Both the position numbers and the translations under genes were made by a program. The notes under the pieces were generated by a model. The model worked only from the letters and a program-made list of their open reading frames with translations. It searched no databases and had not been told where the DNA came from. This document shows, in pieces, positions 22,872 through 34,704 of a stretch of DNA of 64,000 bases (positions are counted from its first letter, which is position 1; the number at the start of each line of letters is the position of its first letter). Origin of the DNA: Protula sp. h YS-2021 (taxonomy: Eukaryota > Annelida > Polychaeta > Sabellida > Serpulidae). The stretch covers positions 59,732,859 through 59,796,858 of the forward strand of contig OX457027.1 in the NCBI GenBank assembly GCA_949752745.1, written 5' to 3'.

Positions 22872-23714
22872 ATTAATATGGATTGTTTTCAAACCACAAC
22901 AAGGACCCATGGGCCATTATTGTATCTGTTCACATTCTCTGGACACTTAAAAAGCTTGAATCCTACTAAGGGGAATACATTTAAAAGAGACTTGTAAATG
23001 AATGTTTTCAAATTAAAACATCGTTAGACAGTATGGATTTCTTAATTAATTACTTATCAGAATGGCCACAGAAAATGTTTGGCGATTTGAAATAATGCGG
23101 TAGAGTGAACAAATACAAAAATTTATTATAAAGAATATGATCTTATATGAACAACGCATATAAAAGAGAAATATTTTATATGTCTTTATTTCTTTAATAA
23201 ATTGTAACCGTTATTGAATGAGTAACTTATAAATAGGCATATATGCAAAAAAGTATAAATGGCAGCAAACGTTCAAATACATTTCTGTTATATATAAATC
23301 CGGAATATCTTGTTGTAATACTGAGTATTATTTGTAAGATTCTACTTTTTACTCTTAGATTTATGGTATAAAGATATAACTAAAAGATTACAATCTGATT
23401 AAGCAACATTTTTTAAAACAGCATTGTCATAAACATCTCTAAATATTCCCAAAGTGAAGACACTCTGAGTAAGATGAAATAAACACAAAACGCAGTGTTA
23501 CTGTTTTACGCACCAATACCAGGGAACGGAATTGACCTCCAGTTATCCGCTTGCTGATTTTTATCAATTTTTATTATAGCTTTTAACAAATTCTTAAAAA
23601 TGGGTGAGTGGGATAAATAATGACGTTAAGTGTCAAAAACAAGCTTTAATCAACTGTTTATGTGGGTTCTGCTCTTCTGTAAAAATAAGACTGGTTGATT
23701 TCTTCAAGCAAGCC

Positions 23715-24440
23715 AGGTTTGGGAATTTGGACTGTTTAAAGTACACATGATGCTCAATGTTTAAAATATGATTTATTTACCAATAAATGATGAGATTTTA
23801 TCAACTAGTTGTCTATTTTGTGCTTTTAACTTGATTATCAACAGCTAGAAACTAACGACTTCTTGAAAAAAACAGTAAAGATATATGCTTAGGGTAAAAA
23901 TAAGACTGGTCATTTTGCTTAAGCAAATTTCAGCGCCGCTGTGCAAATGTGTTTACTATGCGTTTTAGCTCCTCTTATCTGTTGCCCGTTGTGTTGTCTA
24001 GCCGGACTCAGTGGCGACGCAGATACCACATTTGTGTATTGTCAGTCTCTCTAGATTAAGCCACAATAGGCAAGTACCCATCAGCTAGCCGGTCACTATC
24101 TTCCCTCTAATTCTATGCTCTCAATAGCCAAGATTATATGCCTACAACTCTCTCAATTGTCCCTCACCTTCAACAAACAATTCATAATTTAGCTAGCTGT
24201 GCTTACGTTGACCCCGAAATTCTCTACATACGAAATCTTATTTTCCCAATACTCCAATACTTTTAAAGTTTTATAGTTTTATAAATTATAATTTTAAAAA
24301 TGTGGTTATGTGTAGAACTGTTTAAAGTATACTCAATGTTCAACGTTAAAGATATGATTTTATTTACCAATAAATCAAAAGATTTTCCCAGCCCATTGTT
24401 TAATTCGTAGTTTTAACTTGGTTATTAATGCATATCAGAC
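23715..24440 (+). repeat. Pair of diverged direct repeats of about 125 bp
   Basis: About 125 bp near 23730-23855 and near 24315-24440 share 'actgtttaaagta', 'atatgatttatttaccaata' and 'gttttaacttg.ttat' blocks in order. A shorter phrase, 'gtaaaaataagactggt', also recurs at about 23681 and 23895. Non-coding; origin unknown. Confidence 0.55.
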
Positions 24441-24837
24441 ATTTCCTAAAAATGTAAATGTCTAATTACTATTAATATGTATTTGTACCTTAATTAAGCT
24501 AAAGCTTCAATTTGCATATAGTATAAGCTACTTTTGCTAAAATGTCTAAATTCTTTACTAAACGGAAGACTTCTACTCACGCGAAAGTTTTTTTGTATAC
24601 TCTGAGCTAAAATGAAGCAAGGCCAGTTTACTCTTTGTTGTTATCCATTTAGCTTCTGATGTCTCCCTGATAACCCCTCCAATTCATTCTTAAAATATCA
24701 CTTACTGGAAATGCGTTAAAAGTAGGATCTACTGCACAAAGAAGTTAAATCTAAGACTTAATTGACTTAGTTTGTCACTTTTTAATTCAATAAAACTAGA
24801 ACTGTCTTTACGTGCATGGTGATCTTTTACCCTCCAG

Positions 24838-24914
24838 AGGCAAATGTAGAGCAATTTCAAAATGACAGGCTAGAGGCAGTGTCTCATAGGAGCTGTGAGT
24901 CTTTTGTGAAAGAT
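24838..24914 (+). CDS. Exon of an unidentified host gene (third from the stop)
   Basis: A strong acceptor ('cttttaccctccag') and a consensus donor ('gat|gtaagt') bound 77 bp. Two bases complete a split codon, then 25 codons read ANVEQFQNDRLEAVSHRSCE and SFVKD, ending in phase 0. The product is hydrophilic. The next exon (25072) also starts in phase 0 and continues the frame. The family is not recognised. Confidence 0.55.
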
Positions 24915-25071
24915 GTAAGTTATTACATTTGTTATTGTCTAAAATAAATTAGCATCAATACTTTAAAGGTAGAGCAATCTGTCTCTGTAACATTGAATAA
25001 TAACCCTATTTAAATCTTGCCCTTTCTACTCGAGCTCCAAATACTTAAGAGCCTTGTTCATTTTGTCACAG

Positions 25072-25143
25072 TTAGTTATGCCTCTGGGTCACGAAAATGT
25101 TTTCATATTTCTCATGGAAATATGTGCAATGATCTACATCCAA
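25072..25143 (+). CDS. Exon encoding a hydrophobic, membrane-like segment
   Basis: The acceptor 'ttcattttgtcacag' and donor 'caa|gtaagt' enclose exactly 24 codons in phase 0, starting LVMPLGHENVFIFLMEICAM and ending IYIQ. Residues NVFIFLMEICAMIYI are strongly hydrophobic apart from one glutamate: a buried helix or a membrane segment. Together with its neighbours it gives a continuous 74-codon frame across three exons, which is unlikely by chance. Function unknown. Confidence 0.55.
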
Positions 25144-25289
25144 GTAAGTGGAAAGAGAATTGTTAAAATGTGAAATATTGGCCCCAAATTGCCAACATTT
25201 TCATGCAGTTCAGAAATACAACAGATCAATCTTACAACATCATGCTGCAATTGCACAAAATTCCTGCTGGAATGTATGCTATATCAAAA

Positions 25290-25396
25290 TACCCGAGGAG
25301 TTTGAATCCCCAAGGTTTATTGAATTCGTACGATTCGTTAAGATGTTTCCGTACGATTCCTTTTTTCCGCCCATAACCTTGTCACGCGAAATCCTC
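25290..25396 (+). repeat. Dispersed repeat 'CCGTACGATTC' family, copy 2
   Basis: Same block order as 3581-3685: 'gaatccccaaggtttattga', then 'cgtacgattcg', 'tgtttccgtacgattcc' and 'ccataaccttgtcacg'. It lies in the intron between the exons at 25072 and 25628. Confidence 0.75.
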
Positions 25397-25627
25397 TGAA
25401 GCGGCTAGGACGGCTAAACTGTACTACAGCGTCTCTAATTGGTCCCCTCTTTTTTAAAAGAAAGTCATTGACATTTTATATTTATAAAATGGACAGTGAA
25501 AACGTGTAATTGAAGCCCATTATAAAGGGATATCATGGTAAAGCTAACAGCTCAAGCTTTCTCCACTGCTGACATAGAGTGAGCAAAAAGTGCATGCTTG
25601 TATTATGTATTGTACGTTTGCCGTTAG

Positions 25628-25702
25628 GTTGAACAGCAGATGTCTCAAAGTGATACTTATCGCCCACGTCTCGGGGATGCTCAACTCCACACTTGTCATT
25701 AA
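25628..25702 (+). CDS. Probable terminal exon of the same unidentified gene
   Basis: After an acceptor-like 'tacgtttgccgttag', 24 codons follow in the phase set by the two preceding exons, starting VEQQMSQSDTYRPRLGDAQL and ending HTCH before TAA at 25700. The sequence is hydrophilic, as expected for a short tail. No canonical AATAAA was seen in the next 300 bp, so either the poly(A) signal is a variant or the true splice pattern differs. Confidence 0.45.
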   Translation, partial: VEQQMSQSDTYRPRLGDAQLHTCH

Positions 25703-26399
25703 GTTGTTTTCACATTATACATGCCATTTTAGGTTTCCTTAACTCGCTAAAAAATTTAACAACACGGGAAGACCGATCTGGTTTGTTATAAGATTGTTAC
25801 GATTAACATCATATTACTGTTTATGGTGTTATTATAATTTATTCATTCCAGTAAACATGTTAATGCTTCATCAACATGGAAGTATACATGGGTTCTCACC
25901 TGCCATGTGAGCACCAGTGAAATGAAAAACTGGGCGGAATTTGCAGGTAAAATTTTCACAGAGGTGATCGTTTTTTTCTGCAATTGCCTATATAAGGGAG
26001 TTGGGAGGGTGTTCAACATAATAACATCCACATTCCAACTGATTCAGACGCCGGGAGAGTGACACATATGAGTCACATCACCGTCTGGACAGTGACAGTC
26101 GTGAGAAATTGTATTCATCTGCGTGTCATAATTCCATTTGAGTCATCAGGCAACACAAGATAATGCATGAAGTCAATTTCCATGAATGTATTTCATAAAC
26201 AGGTGATGAAAACTGGGCGCTTTTAAATTCCCCATACTTTATGTCTTGATTTTCAAAGCAACCAGTAATTACCAGTACCAGGCTATTCCTTCGGGGGTAG
26301 GGGGGTTGGGGCCGGAAGTTCTTATCCGGACATTTTGTGACGCCTATTTTTCGACGGCTACATATATTGTCCTAAATATATTCAATGTTGCCTGAGACA

Positions 26400-28160
26400 G
26401 GATGGAAATAAGTTGGGTTTTCGAGCAAAAATCTACGTCACATCTAAAGAGCTCAATCCACCAGAACCAAATGAAAAGTTTGATGACTCAGTGCCAGTAT
26501 ACAAAGAGTTCGTGGAAGTTCTGCGGAAAGCCAGGACAGCGTCGTCACCGGGACTAAACGGCATCCCCTATCACGTACATAAGAACTGCCCTAAGCTGAA
26601 TAAAAGGTTATGGAATCTTTGAAGGTTGATTTGGAGACGAGCGGGAAAGTCAGAGTGCTGGCTGACATCAGAAGAAATAACTGCCCTCTGAGGAGAACTC
26701 TTCTGAGATCAACCAGTTTAGAACCATATTCCTCCTTAATGTCAAAGGGAAGTTATTTCTCTCAATTTTAGCAAAGAGAACGAAAGACGAAATTTCTTTT
26801 GGGCAACGGTTACATCGATACGACTGTACAGAAAGGCGGTGTACCGGGAATCTCAGGATGCATTGAACATATGAGTCTCCTCTCTCAGATGATAAATTAA
26901 GCAAAATCAAATAAATGAGACTGCTTACGGAACAATTATCCATAAACTTGTTGAAGTCATGCTGCAACGTTAAATCATCTCACTAATATGCAAAGTTTAA
27001 GATGCGGTTCTCAGTGGGATCTTACACTACTGAATGGCAAGCGCTCGAAATCGGAATAATAACAGTTTCAGTTATTATATTCACAGCCGTGGTTACCTTA
27101 CCTCATCAAAAGCCGAGAGACCAAACACAGGGGAGTGAAAACAGCAGCAGGAGTACTGCAACCACCAGCTACTGTGTTTATGGACGACATGACGCTGATG
27201 ATACGAACCATACAACAAGGCCGCTGGATGCTCGATGACCACGTTGAAGTTTTCACCCGGGCACTGATGAAATTTAAACCAGCAAAGTTGCGAAGCCTGG
27301 TCATTAAAAGGGAAGACCGACCAAGGTATACTTTAAGATACAAGATCAAGTCATCCCTACGGTTGAAGAAAAACCAATTAAACACTTGGGCAAATGGTAT
27401 AATCTCAAGGGAAATGAAGTGAAGATGAAACGGTTCAGTAAGTTGAAAAGTGGCTGACTCACGTGGATAAGGATGGACTTCACGGTAGTCATAAAAATTG
27501 GTGTTATCAGCACGGCATTTTACCGAGAATCTTCTGGTTACTTTTTGTGTACGATTTCCCGCAAACAACAGTGGAGAAAATCGAGAAGAAAATTAGCAGT
27601 TTTCTACGAAGCTGGCTCAATCTACCAAGAAGCTTAAGCAGCCTCGGATTATACTACAAAAGAAATATGCTCCAGCTGCCTGTTACATCACTCGTCGATG
27701 AATACAAAGTGGCAAAGGTCCGCCAAGTGTTGACTATCCGGGACAACAGAGATGAGATGGTAAGGGGAGCTGGTGTAAATATAACGTCAGGCAGAAAGCG
27801 GCGAGTGCAAGAAGCTGTATCTGAAGCCGAGTCGAGACTAAGGCAAAGCGACTTGATAAGGACCACCACGCAAGCACGGTTAGGTCTGGGATGTACAATA
27901 AGATCCCAATGGCGCAACGCCACTCACCAAAAAAGAAGAGAAATGGCACATGCCGAAATAGAAAAGATAGAGGATAGAGGAAAGACTAGGGCCGTGAGCC
28001 TCAGGGAAGCTGGTTTTTTTAGGGATCTCGCTTTGGAGAGCATGCAAAATGCTGGGCATGGTAGGAAGAGAGAGACGCAATCTCATACGTGAGGTGGCAA
28101 ATAGGGCAGACGGAGTGAGCTTCTGTGTGGATCTGGAGGAAAAGAAACCATAAACCACTA
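26400..28160 (+). pseudogene. Broken reverse transcriptase of a non-LTR-type retroelement
   Basis: Frame-shifting translation follows a reverse transcriptase family that I know from cnidarian, fish and other animal genomes. Segments in order: RTASSPGLNGIPYHVHKNCP; FRTIFLLNVKGKLFLSILAK; CIEHMSLLSQMIN; a decayed motif A (TAYGTIIHKLVEV where the family has DLxxAYGS); RFSVGSYTTEWQALEIGI; FMDDMTLMIRTIQQGR (motif C, family YMDD); and a C-terminal domain LPRSLSSLGLYYKRNMLQLP followed by a long charged region to 28092. At least five frame shifts or stops, including in motif A, make it inactive. I could not assign the clade (R2/NeSL-like versus other). Confidence 0.8.
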
Positions 28161-28680
28161 ACTCGATGAATAGTGAAGATCCGATAGCAATAACCCAGCC
28201 TCAGACAGCAATTCCCGTGCAGGTCCCTCGTTGCACGCTTAGTAAATCAAATTCCAAACGCGTAGAGGGAATATCTGTCGCAACGAGAGGAAAAAACCGC
28301 AGAATATCACCCCATTCAAAAGCAGTAATGACGTCTTGAGTAATTTCTATCCGTGCAAGATACACGGTTCATGAAAGCGAAATATTGTGGTCAGAACCAA
28401 ACCGTGGAGGAAATATTCCGCCAAGATAACGTTTGTTATGCAAAAAGACTGGCAAGGAAGTTGCCTACTGTAGCTACCTCGCAGAAGGAAAGGGTTAACG
28501 TAATGAGACATATCGGCAAAAAAGCGGGATGTGATTCAAGACATCGAATGAAGTTATTGCGGAGGCTGTTACCCGGAGAATTCTTCTGGTCAAGCGGTTT
28601 ATCCAAAGATGGCATCTATTGGACAAAAATAGAAAATTGATTTGGAAAAATTCAAATGGGAATTCTTCACATGCAACTGA
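28161..28680 (+). other. Coding-like DNA downstream of the reverse transcriptase relic
   Basis: A 95-codon frame (28353-28640) begins MQDTRFMKAKYCGQNQTVEE and is basic in its second half. Upstream, another frame reads PIAITQPQTAIPVQVPRCTL. Both could be the 3' coding part of the same retroelement, but no domain is recognised. Confidence 0.3.
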
Positions 28681-28789
28681 GAGACAAGGTCAAAGAAAGT
28701 GAATCATAAACAACCAAAACGATATGTGAACGTATGTAGCTCAAGTGTAATGGGGATTACCAAATGGCTCAGTTATGTAACAAGCTAAT

Positions 28790-29386
28790 GTGGTAGAAAT
28801 ATCTGGGTCGAAGCTTGCTGGACAATCTGTTTGGTGTTATGGGCGTGACCCAGAGTAAGGACCACTAAGAAGAAACACCGAAGCACCATTGAGATGATTC
28901 AAATCTCAGTGGTGGGATGTGGCTTGTTAGACAGTCTGTCTAGCGTTACGGGCGTGACCCAGAAATAAAATCATTAAAAAGAAACAACGATCCTCATATG
29001 AAAAGACGGAACGAAGAACGAAGGACAATGGTGGGATGTGGCTTGTTAGACAGTCTGTCTAGCGTTACGGGCGTGACCCAGAATTAAAATCATTAAAAAG
29101 AAACAACGATCCTCATATGAAAAGACGGAACGAAGAACGAAGGACAATGGTGGGATGTGGCTTGTTAGACAGTCTGTCTAGCGTTACGGGCGTGACCCAG
29201 AATTAAAATCATTAAAAAGAAACAACGATCCTCATATGAAAAGACGGAACGAAGAACGAAGGACAATGGTGGGATGTAGCTTGTTAGACAGTCTGTCTAG
29301 CGTTACGGGCGTGACCCAGAATTAAAATCATTAAAAAGAAACAACGATCCTCATGTGAAAAGACGGAACGAAGCACGAAGGAGAGA
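28790..29386 (+). repeat. 119-bp tandem repeat, four near-identical copies plus one old copy
   Basis: Near-identical units begin 'ggtgggatgtggcttgttag' at 28911, 29030, 29149 and 29268, exactly 119 bp apart. They contain 'agtctgtctagcgttacggg', 'cgtgacccag' and 'gaaaagacggaacgaag'. A much more diverged unit lies at about 28790-28910 ('gcttgctggacaatctgttt'). There are no spacers between units, so it is not a CRISPR. Its place directly after the reverse transcriptase relic suggests a repeated 3' untranslated region. Confidence 0.9.
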
Positions 29387-29389
29387 CTC

Positions 29390-30369
29390 TACACTGATGA
29401 TCAAGTAGCGGGTTGTGTGAGACCCGTGGGCCCGGCTGATTGAGAATATCTGGAGTTTGAAGGGCCGAAATATTCCAGGACATCAGTTCGTCCACTGACG
29501 ATCCGTGATCGATGTGAGCAAATCTATCAAGGTCACAACTTACGTGTATCTCGCGCGAAGAGCAAGGGTATGTGTGGAGCGATATGGGATGAACGGAGCC
29601 AAGAATGCCTCCTCCGAAGCAGCAAATTGGCATATCGATATTCCATTCGGTGTATTTAGTACGTGAGATAATTAAGAACTTCCGAGGATTGCTGCAATCG
29701 AGCAGTTTGAGACTATATTTTATCAAACGTATGTCCAATAAATGTTAAAGACGCTGAGTACGTGTTGATCTTTGGTCACACATGTGGGCAAACTAAATTT
29801 CAATCAGATTTAATGCTGCGGAAGTGCAAAATCAATGTCTACACATCGTTGCAACCGATTTAATGTTGAGATTTGGCAAATCGTCGTCAGAATGGCATGA
29901 CTTTCAATACAGATTTCAATTTGGCATGACTTTCAATACAGATTTTTTACGAATTCTGAATTTTTAAGCGTTTAGAATCGTATTTTTGTGGCCAAAGTGC
30001 AACGAAATCGGTCTAGTTAGACTTTTGTTTAAATTCGCACCAACTGCAGACTGCAAAATCAAAACGCTGCTTTAATAGTACCGTAAGTAAAACATAATGC
30101 AACAGAAACGCATTCATAATGAAAAGAACATCTATATCGTGTGTTAACTAACCCTTCAAGAGCGATCAAATAAATCGCCTTAATATCTTTCTCGCATTGA
30201 GCAATAGAAACTACCAATGACAAACGGTGTCTATTTGTTATTTAATATGCCTGTTTTATATTTATTTTGATTTGCAGGATCACTTTAAATGAAAATATGA
30301 ATAGATTTTTGAATAATTGATTTGGTTTGCACCAATCATAGGCATGGCTGAAGATATTACAAAACTTAA
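29390..30369. other. No gene seen; one short direct repeat
   Basis: The phrase 'ggcatgactttcaatacaga' is repeated 29 bp apart near 29893 and 29922. The region to about 29745 may be the 3' end of the retroelement; the rest is AT-rich. Confidence 0.4.
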
Positions 30370-30640
30370 GTACGTTACGTTACATAAGTGACCTTGACCT
30401 GGGTCATCGCCAAGGTAAAAACCGGAAGTTTATGATTATCTCGAAAACGGTTAGAGATGCAGCGATTTTGAGCTTATTGTCGACACTTTGAACCTAAATA
30501 TATGAGATATCTTGGTGATCTTGAACTTCTTTATCATGGTCAAGGCCAAAAACCAGAAGTTGACCATTATCTTGAAAACGGTTAGTCTCTACGGAGGTCA
30601 AGGTGACCGAGAGATCTCTGTCGAAAATAAGCTCAAAATC
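30370..30640 (-). repeat. 'TGACCTTGACC' repeat, about two units
   Basis: Inverted orientation relative to 62190-63040. Contains 'gtgaccttgacct', 'accggaagttt', 'atctcgaaaacggttagag' and 'gcgattttgagcttatt' blocks twice, about 138 bp apart. Confidence 0.75.
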
Positions 30641-30731
30641 GCTGCATCTCGTTCTGTCTCTAACGGTGTGGGGTGGGGTTGGGGGAGGCTTTTTACGGGT
30701 TACCGTATGCAAAATTGTGCAGCTTATTGTC

Positions 30732-30782
30732 GGGGGGGGGGGGGGGTGGGGGTGTTAAGCGCGGTGGGGGGGGGGGGGGGGG
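30732..30782 (+). repeat. Two poly-G runs (15 and 17 G)
   Basis: Uninterrupted G runs at 30732-30746 and 30766-30782. They could form G-quadruplexes, and are also places where assemblies fail. Similar runs lie at 33115-33135 (21 G), 49248-49262 (15 G), 4691-4705 (15 C), 35719-35733 (15 C) and 58375-58387 (13 C). Confidence 0.9.
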
Positions 30783-30869
30783 CTTTCACATGGCACCGTG
30801 TTTGTGTTTCATCCAATATAAATACAGGCTCACTGAAGTACTCTGGATTTAAATTCACCTTGTAGTTGT

Positions 30870-33384
30870 CATCATTTTGTCGTCGATGTTTGGTGATTCT
30901 TTCATCAATTGTTTTCCAGTGAAGTAGACTGGATTGTTGTGTGGCTTTTTTCCCTCAAGAAATATACTCCACTGTGTGGTGGAGTATACAATCCAGCCAG
31001 AAGTTTTTAGTCATATCAACTTAATTTCTATTCAACTGAATTATGGAATTAGGAACGTTTTCAATTTCACCAGCCAACTCCGGCACACTCATTTGGATTT
31101 TACTGGGAAAGCGAAATACTTGTGACTTAAAATAAGATAGACAGCTACAAATTAATTTCCACTGAAAGAAAAGATGACAGACAATACCGCCCACTGGGTT
31201 GCTACAGAATTCCATGTGCCAAAGAAAATAGGGTTTAATGTGATTTGATTAAAAAGTAAAGAAAAGGTATTTTGTTGCATTGGTTGTTTGACAGTTGAGG
31301 CATATCATGTGCGTAATATTGACGTAATATCGACGTAATATTCTTCATCACAATCTGTCTCTGTGTGCAAAGTCTTCACTGTTGTCTGGTGCCAAATGAA
31401 GGGCACTTCTCCTCCTACGAACTTCCAAAAGCACCAAAACAAGCTTCTCCGCTTCATAATGAGACTTATCAGGCAGATAAGAACAAAATCCATCATTAGT
31501 AGCAAATGACGTATCAAATTTGTTTCTGTTCTTTTTTCTCTGGCTATTGCGTCAATGTCCCTATCAACCCGCGCATGAAGTGCCACAGAGGTGTGTCATG
31601 AACATAACGTATTCGCCGTTATAATTTATCGGGGAAAAAGGGGAAGGGCAATACTTTTACAGATGCAGCGTTCTTCGTGGCGTAAGAGGGTTTTATTTCC
31701 CCCATATTACGTTTTTTTAAGTATTGTTTTGAAATATTTTCACAACTGTGGGGATGTTTAAAAATGGACTGCATTCAATGATTCGAAAGTGAGACAACGC
31801 TTACTAATATTCTGTTGAAGTGCTGTTAACCAAGAAAGCATGTCTTCGTTTGAACTCACCACCTCAGTTGCTACTAACGAGGAGAGGCGTGTTCGCGCAA
31901 ACTACCGAGCATGCCTGGTGGTGAACATAAATCTCCCACTCGTTAATTCCGTTCATTTTTTTCTCCTTTCTGATGCCTCTGTTGTAAGGGGCATTGAACT
32001 ATAAGAGCGACCCCGACGCACTTCATTTATTGCCGTCTGTTTTCATAAACACGCCCACAACTTTCAAAAAAGATTCATTATTAAATACCATCCGTCTATC
32101 AATATTTCTATTCAATTGTTGATGTTCCGTTTATGTCATTGTTGATCAATTATGCAATAAAATCGGTACGAAAAACATTGCGAAAGCAGTGTTTATGCAT
32201 TTCCCATTCATTGATAATAAACAAGTGTTAAATTTCCATACTTTCGGGTTACGTATGTCTACACAACAACACTAAACATTTCACGGTTATTAAAGTCTCT
32301 GCTTGATGCGGAACAAGGCGAGGAAAAGGTAAAAAAGAAATTAAAAAAAAGAGAGAATAAAACGAAGAATAACAGCACATCTTAAAAACTTTTACAGAAC
32401 CAGTCTTGCTGATCTGTAAAAATTGATTTGAAAAACTACAGTAATGTTAAGCGCAAAATGTGAATTTGTGATGCGTTAAGTGTGTGTTCATGCAATTACT
32501 GATATCAGTATTTGAATTCTTGAAATGGCAAGAGCAACATTTTTTGTTAATATTGCGATCTTTGAAAAGATGGTAATGCACAAAAAAAGGAAGAAAAAGG
32601 AAAGCAAGAAAAAAAAAGAAGAAAGAAAATCAACCAGTTTCGTATAGAGTTTTTGCATCACAATATGAATTATTGGTGTCATTAAAAACGAACGAATACG
32701 AAAAGGGCTCCCACGTGTCACAGCTATCATTCCAGTGGCCCTCCTGTCACTGGAATCCCCAACTTCAATGCAAACACACCGGTAGTACGAAATGAAGTCA
32801 GAATAAGTTAAGTTGCTTTAAGTTGCTTTATTACGCTTTCGTATACAGTGTTAATTGACCGTCACTTTACAAACTAAAATGGGCCGTGACAACTTCTTGA
32901 AAATATCCAAGGCACAGATGCGTAAAATTGAAAGTGGTGTACCTTAGTTTAATTTTCTCTTTAACATATTTTCAGAACAAAAGGGAAAAGTCAAGGTAAC
33001 ACGCAAAGCCCTGCTTGTTTCTAAATCAGTGTGGGAGGCGACATGTGTGGTTGAGCCTGAGCAAGACTGGTAATTAAAGCGTTGTTTCAGTTAAAAGTGC
33101 GGGTAGGTTGGGTTGGGGGGGGGGGGGGGGGGGGGCTTGTTGTAAATAGAACATGAGCTAAACATAAAAAACGTAAATAAGCTGTATTCTCAGCTGAAAG
33201 TTGTTCAAAAATTACTACTGCATCACCTGTGCATACAAATTTTCTGGTCCAGCAAAAGCTAGCAGCAACCGTAACCGTGATGTAACCGTGCATTGCTTAC
33301 GCATATCATTCCAAGTTTCATTACTTATTTCATAACATGTTCATGCAAACAAAAACATTAAGAATCATGGACAAATGGCTACAT
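30870..33384. other. AT-rich DNA, no gene supported
   Basis: A 93-codon minus-strand frame at 31305-31586 has no recognisable domain. A purine-rich A/G tract lies at about 32330-32360 and 32580-32630. A 21-G run lies at 33115-33135. Confidence 0.4.
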
Positions 33385-34153
33385 CCAAATACCCTAAAAC
33401 TTGGTTAATCCGGACAGCACTGGGACTGACAAAATTTGTCCGGATTAGCAAGAAATCCGAATTACTGAGGGTATGCAATAACGACTGGATTTGTTTACTA
33501 AATGAACTGCTGTGTTCTGCCTCTCAATTTTACACAGGTAGTGAAGAGCACGGGCAATTCATTTTGCCAACATTATATGACGTTATCATTTAATCTCAAT
33601 TTAATTCTTAAGTTTAATTGAACTGAATGATCAATTGCAGTGAGTGAAAATTGATCAACGTGGATTAAAATAGACATTTACCCCTGTCCCCGGACAAAAA
33701 TCGTCAGTTAAGTTTATTTATTTATTGGCATTATCTGTGTGGCACAAGTAAACAACACGCAACGATCGTGAAATTGGCTTGTCCTTTGTCCGGAATGGCA
33801 AGGTGTCCGAATCATCCAGGTGGCAAACAACACGCAACGGTCATGAAATTGGCTTGTCCTTTGTCCGGAATGGCAAGGTGTCCGAATCATCCAGGTAGCA
33901 AACAACACGCAACGGTCGTGAAATTGGCTTGTTCTTTGTCCGGAATGGCAAGGTGTCCGAATATCCAGGTAGCAAACAACACGCAACGGTCGTGAAATTG
34001 GCTTGTCCTTTGTCCGGAATGGCAAGGTATCCGAATCATCCAGGTTCTTATTACACAGAAACCAAAGGAAAATTAAACGGGACTGAATATTTTTGTCCGA
34101 ATTAGGGAGCTTTCTACATTACACAGGTATGTACGGAAGCAGGTTCTATTGTA
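33385..34153. mobile_element. Pogo-like miniature element with internal 75-bp repeats
   Basis: The left part (33385-33475) has 'ggttaatccggacagca' and 'ttgtccggattagcaag' motifs. The right part, read inward, starts near CAATAGAACCTGCTTCCGTA and continues to 'ccctaattcggacaaaa'. Both resemble the CAGT-ACCT…TCCGG termini of pogo/Tigger elements and the 17489-17635 copy. There is no transposase, so it is a non-autonomous derivative. The exact termini are degenerate. Confidence 0.5.
33751..34047 (+). repeat. Four 75-bp tandem repeats
   Basis: Units start 'aacaacacgcaacg' at 33751, 33826, 33901 and 33975 (the last step is 74 bp through a one-base loss). Each contains 'ttgtccggaatggcaaggtg', a version of the pogo-like sub-terminal motif, so the array is an amplification of transposon-end sequence. 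Since 75 is divisible by three, it produces long but meaningless repeated frames on both strands. Confidence 0.9.
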
Positions 34154-34704
34154 TTCAGTAACCAGAAATCTTTACACAAAGCTACATGCAAAAAAATAAA
34201 AAAAGAGATTTTTTTCGAATTCAAGTTTTGGCGCCTGGCTATTTAAACTTTGGGATTTTTCGCTTTTCATATAACAAAATGTGCAATTACATTTTTTTTC
34301 GTTTTTCCTTTCGGCTCACCACATGCAGTCATTAAGTTTCTGTGCAAGTTCCCTCCCCCCCCCCTCCCTCCTCAAACACACAAACCGTCTTCCCACATCC
34401 TGGGGTTAAATTCCATTTTAACTTCTTGTCCTTATGCTTAATCTCTTACTACAAGGCAATCTTTTTTCACTTAGTTTCGATTAGTGTCAAATACGAGAAA
34501 CTGACCAATTAATCTTTCGCACCATTTACACGTGTCATAGCCAACTGAGGTTTAAAGTTTCATGTTTTCACATGTGTCAGCATGTATCGTTGGCGTCCAT
34601 AGCCAAATTAGGCGCTGATTAATAAAATATTTTTTTGCAAGCATCCGGGCGAGGGGGTGGGGTGCTTGTTAGTATATGTGTTAGTATGTGTGTAAAATAA
34701 AAAC

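Noticed and set aside
27654..28158. Minus-strand frames of 70-92 codons
   Set aside because: Antisense shadows of the reverse transcriptase relic read on the + strand.
28911..29386. CRISPR-like look of regularly spaced repeats
   Set aside because: The 119-bp units are contiguous with no unique spacers, and the DNA is eukaryotic.
31305..31586. 93-codon minus-strand frame with a hydrophobic centre
   Set aside because: No family match recalled and no inverted termini around it. I considered a Harbinger-type N-terminus but the resemblance is superficial.
33714..34025. Repeated peptide of about 25 residues on both strands
   Set aside because: A by-product of the 75-bp tandem repeat, whose length is divisible by three. 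No start, splice or homology support.
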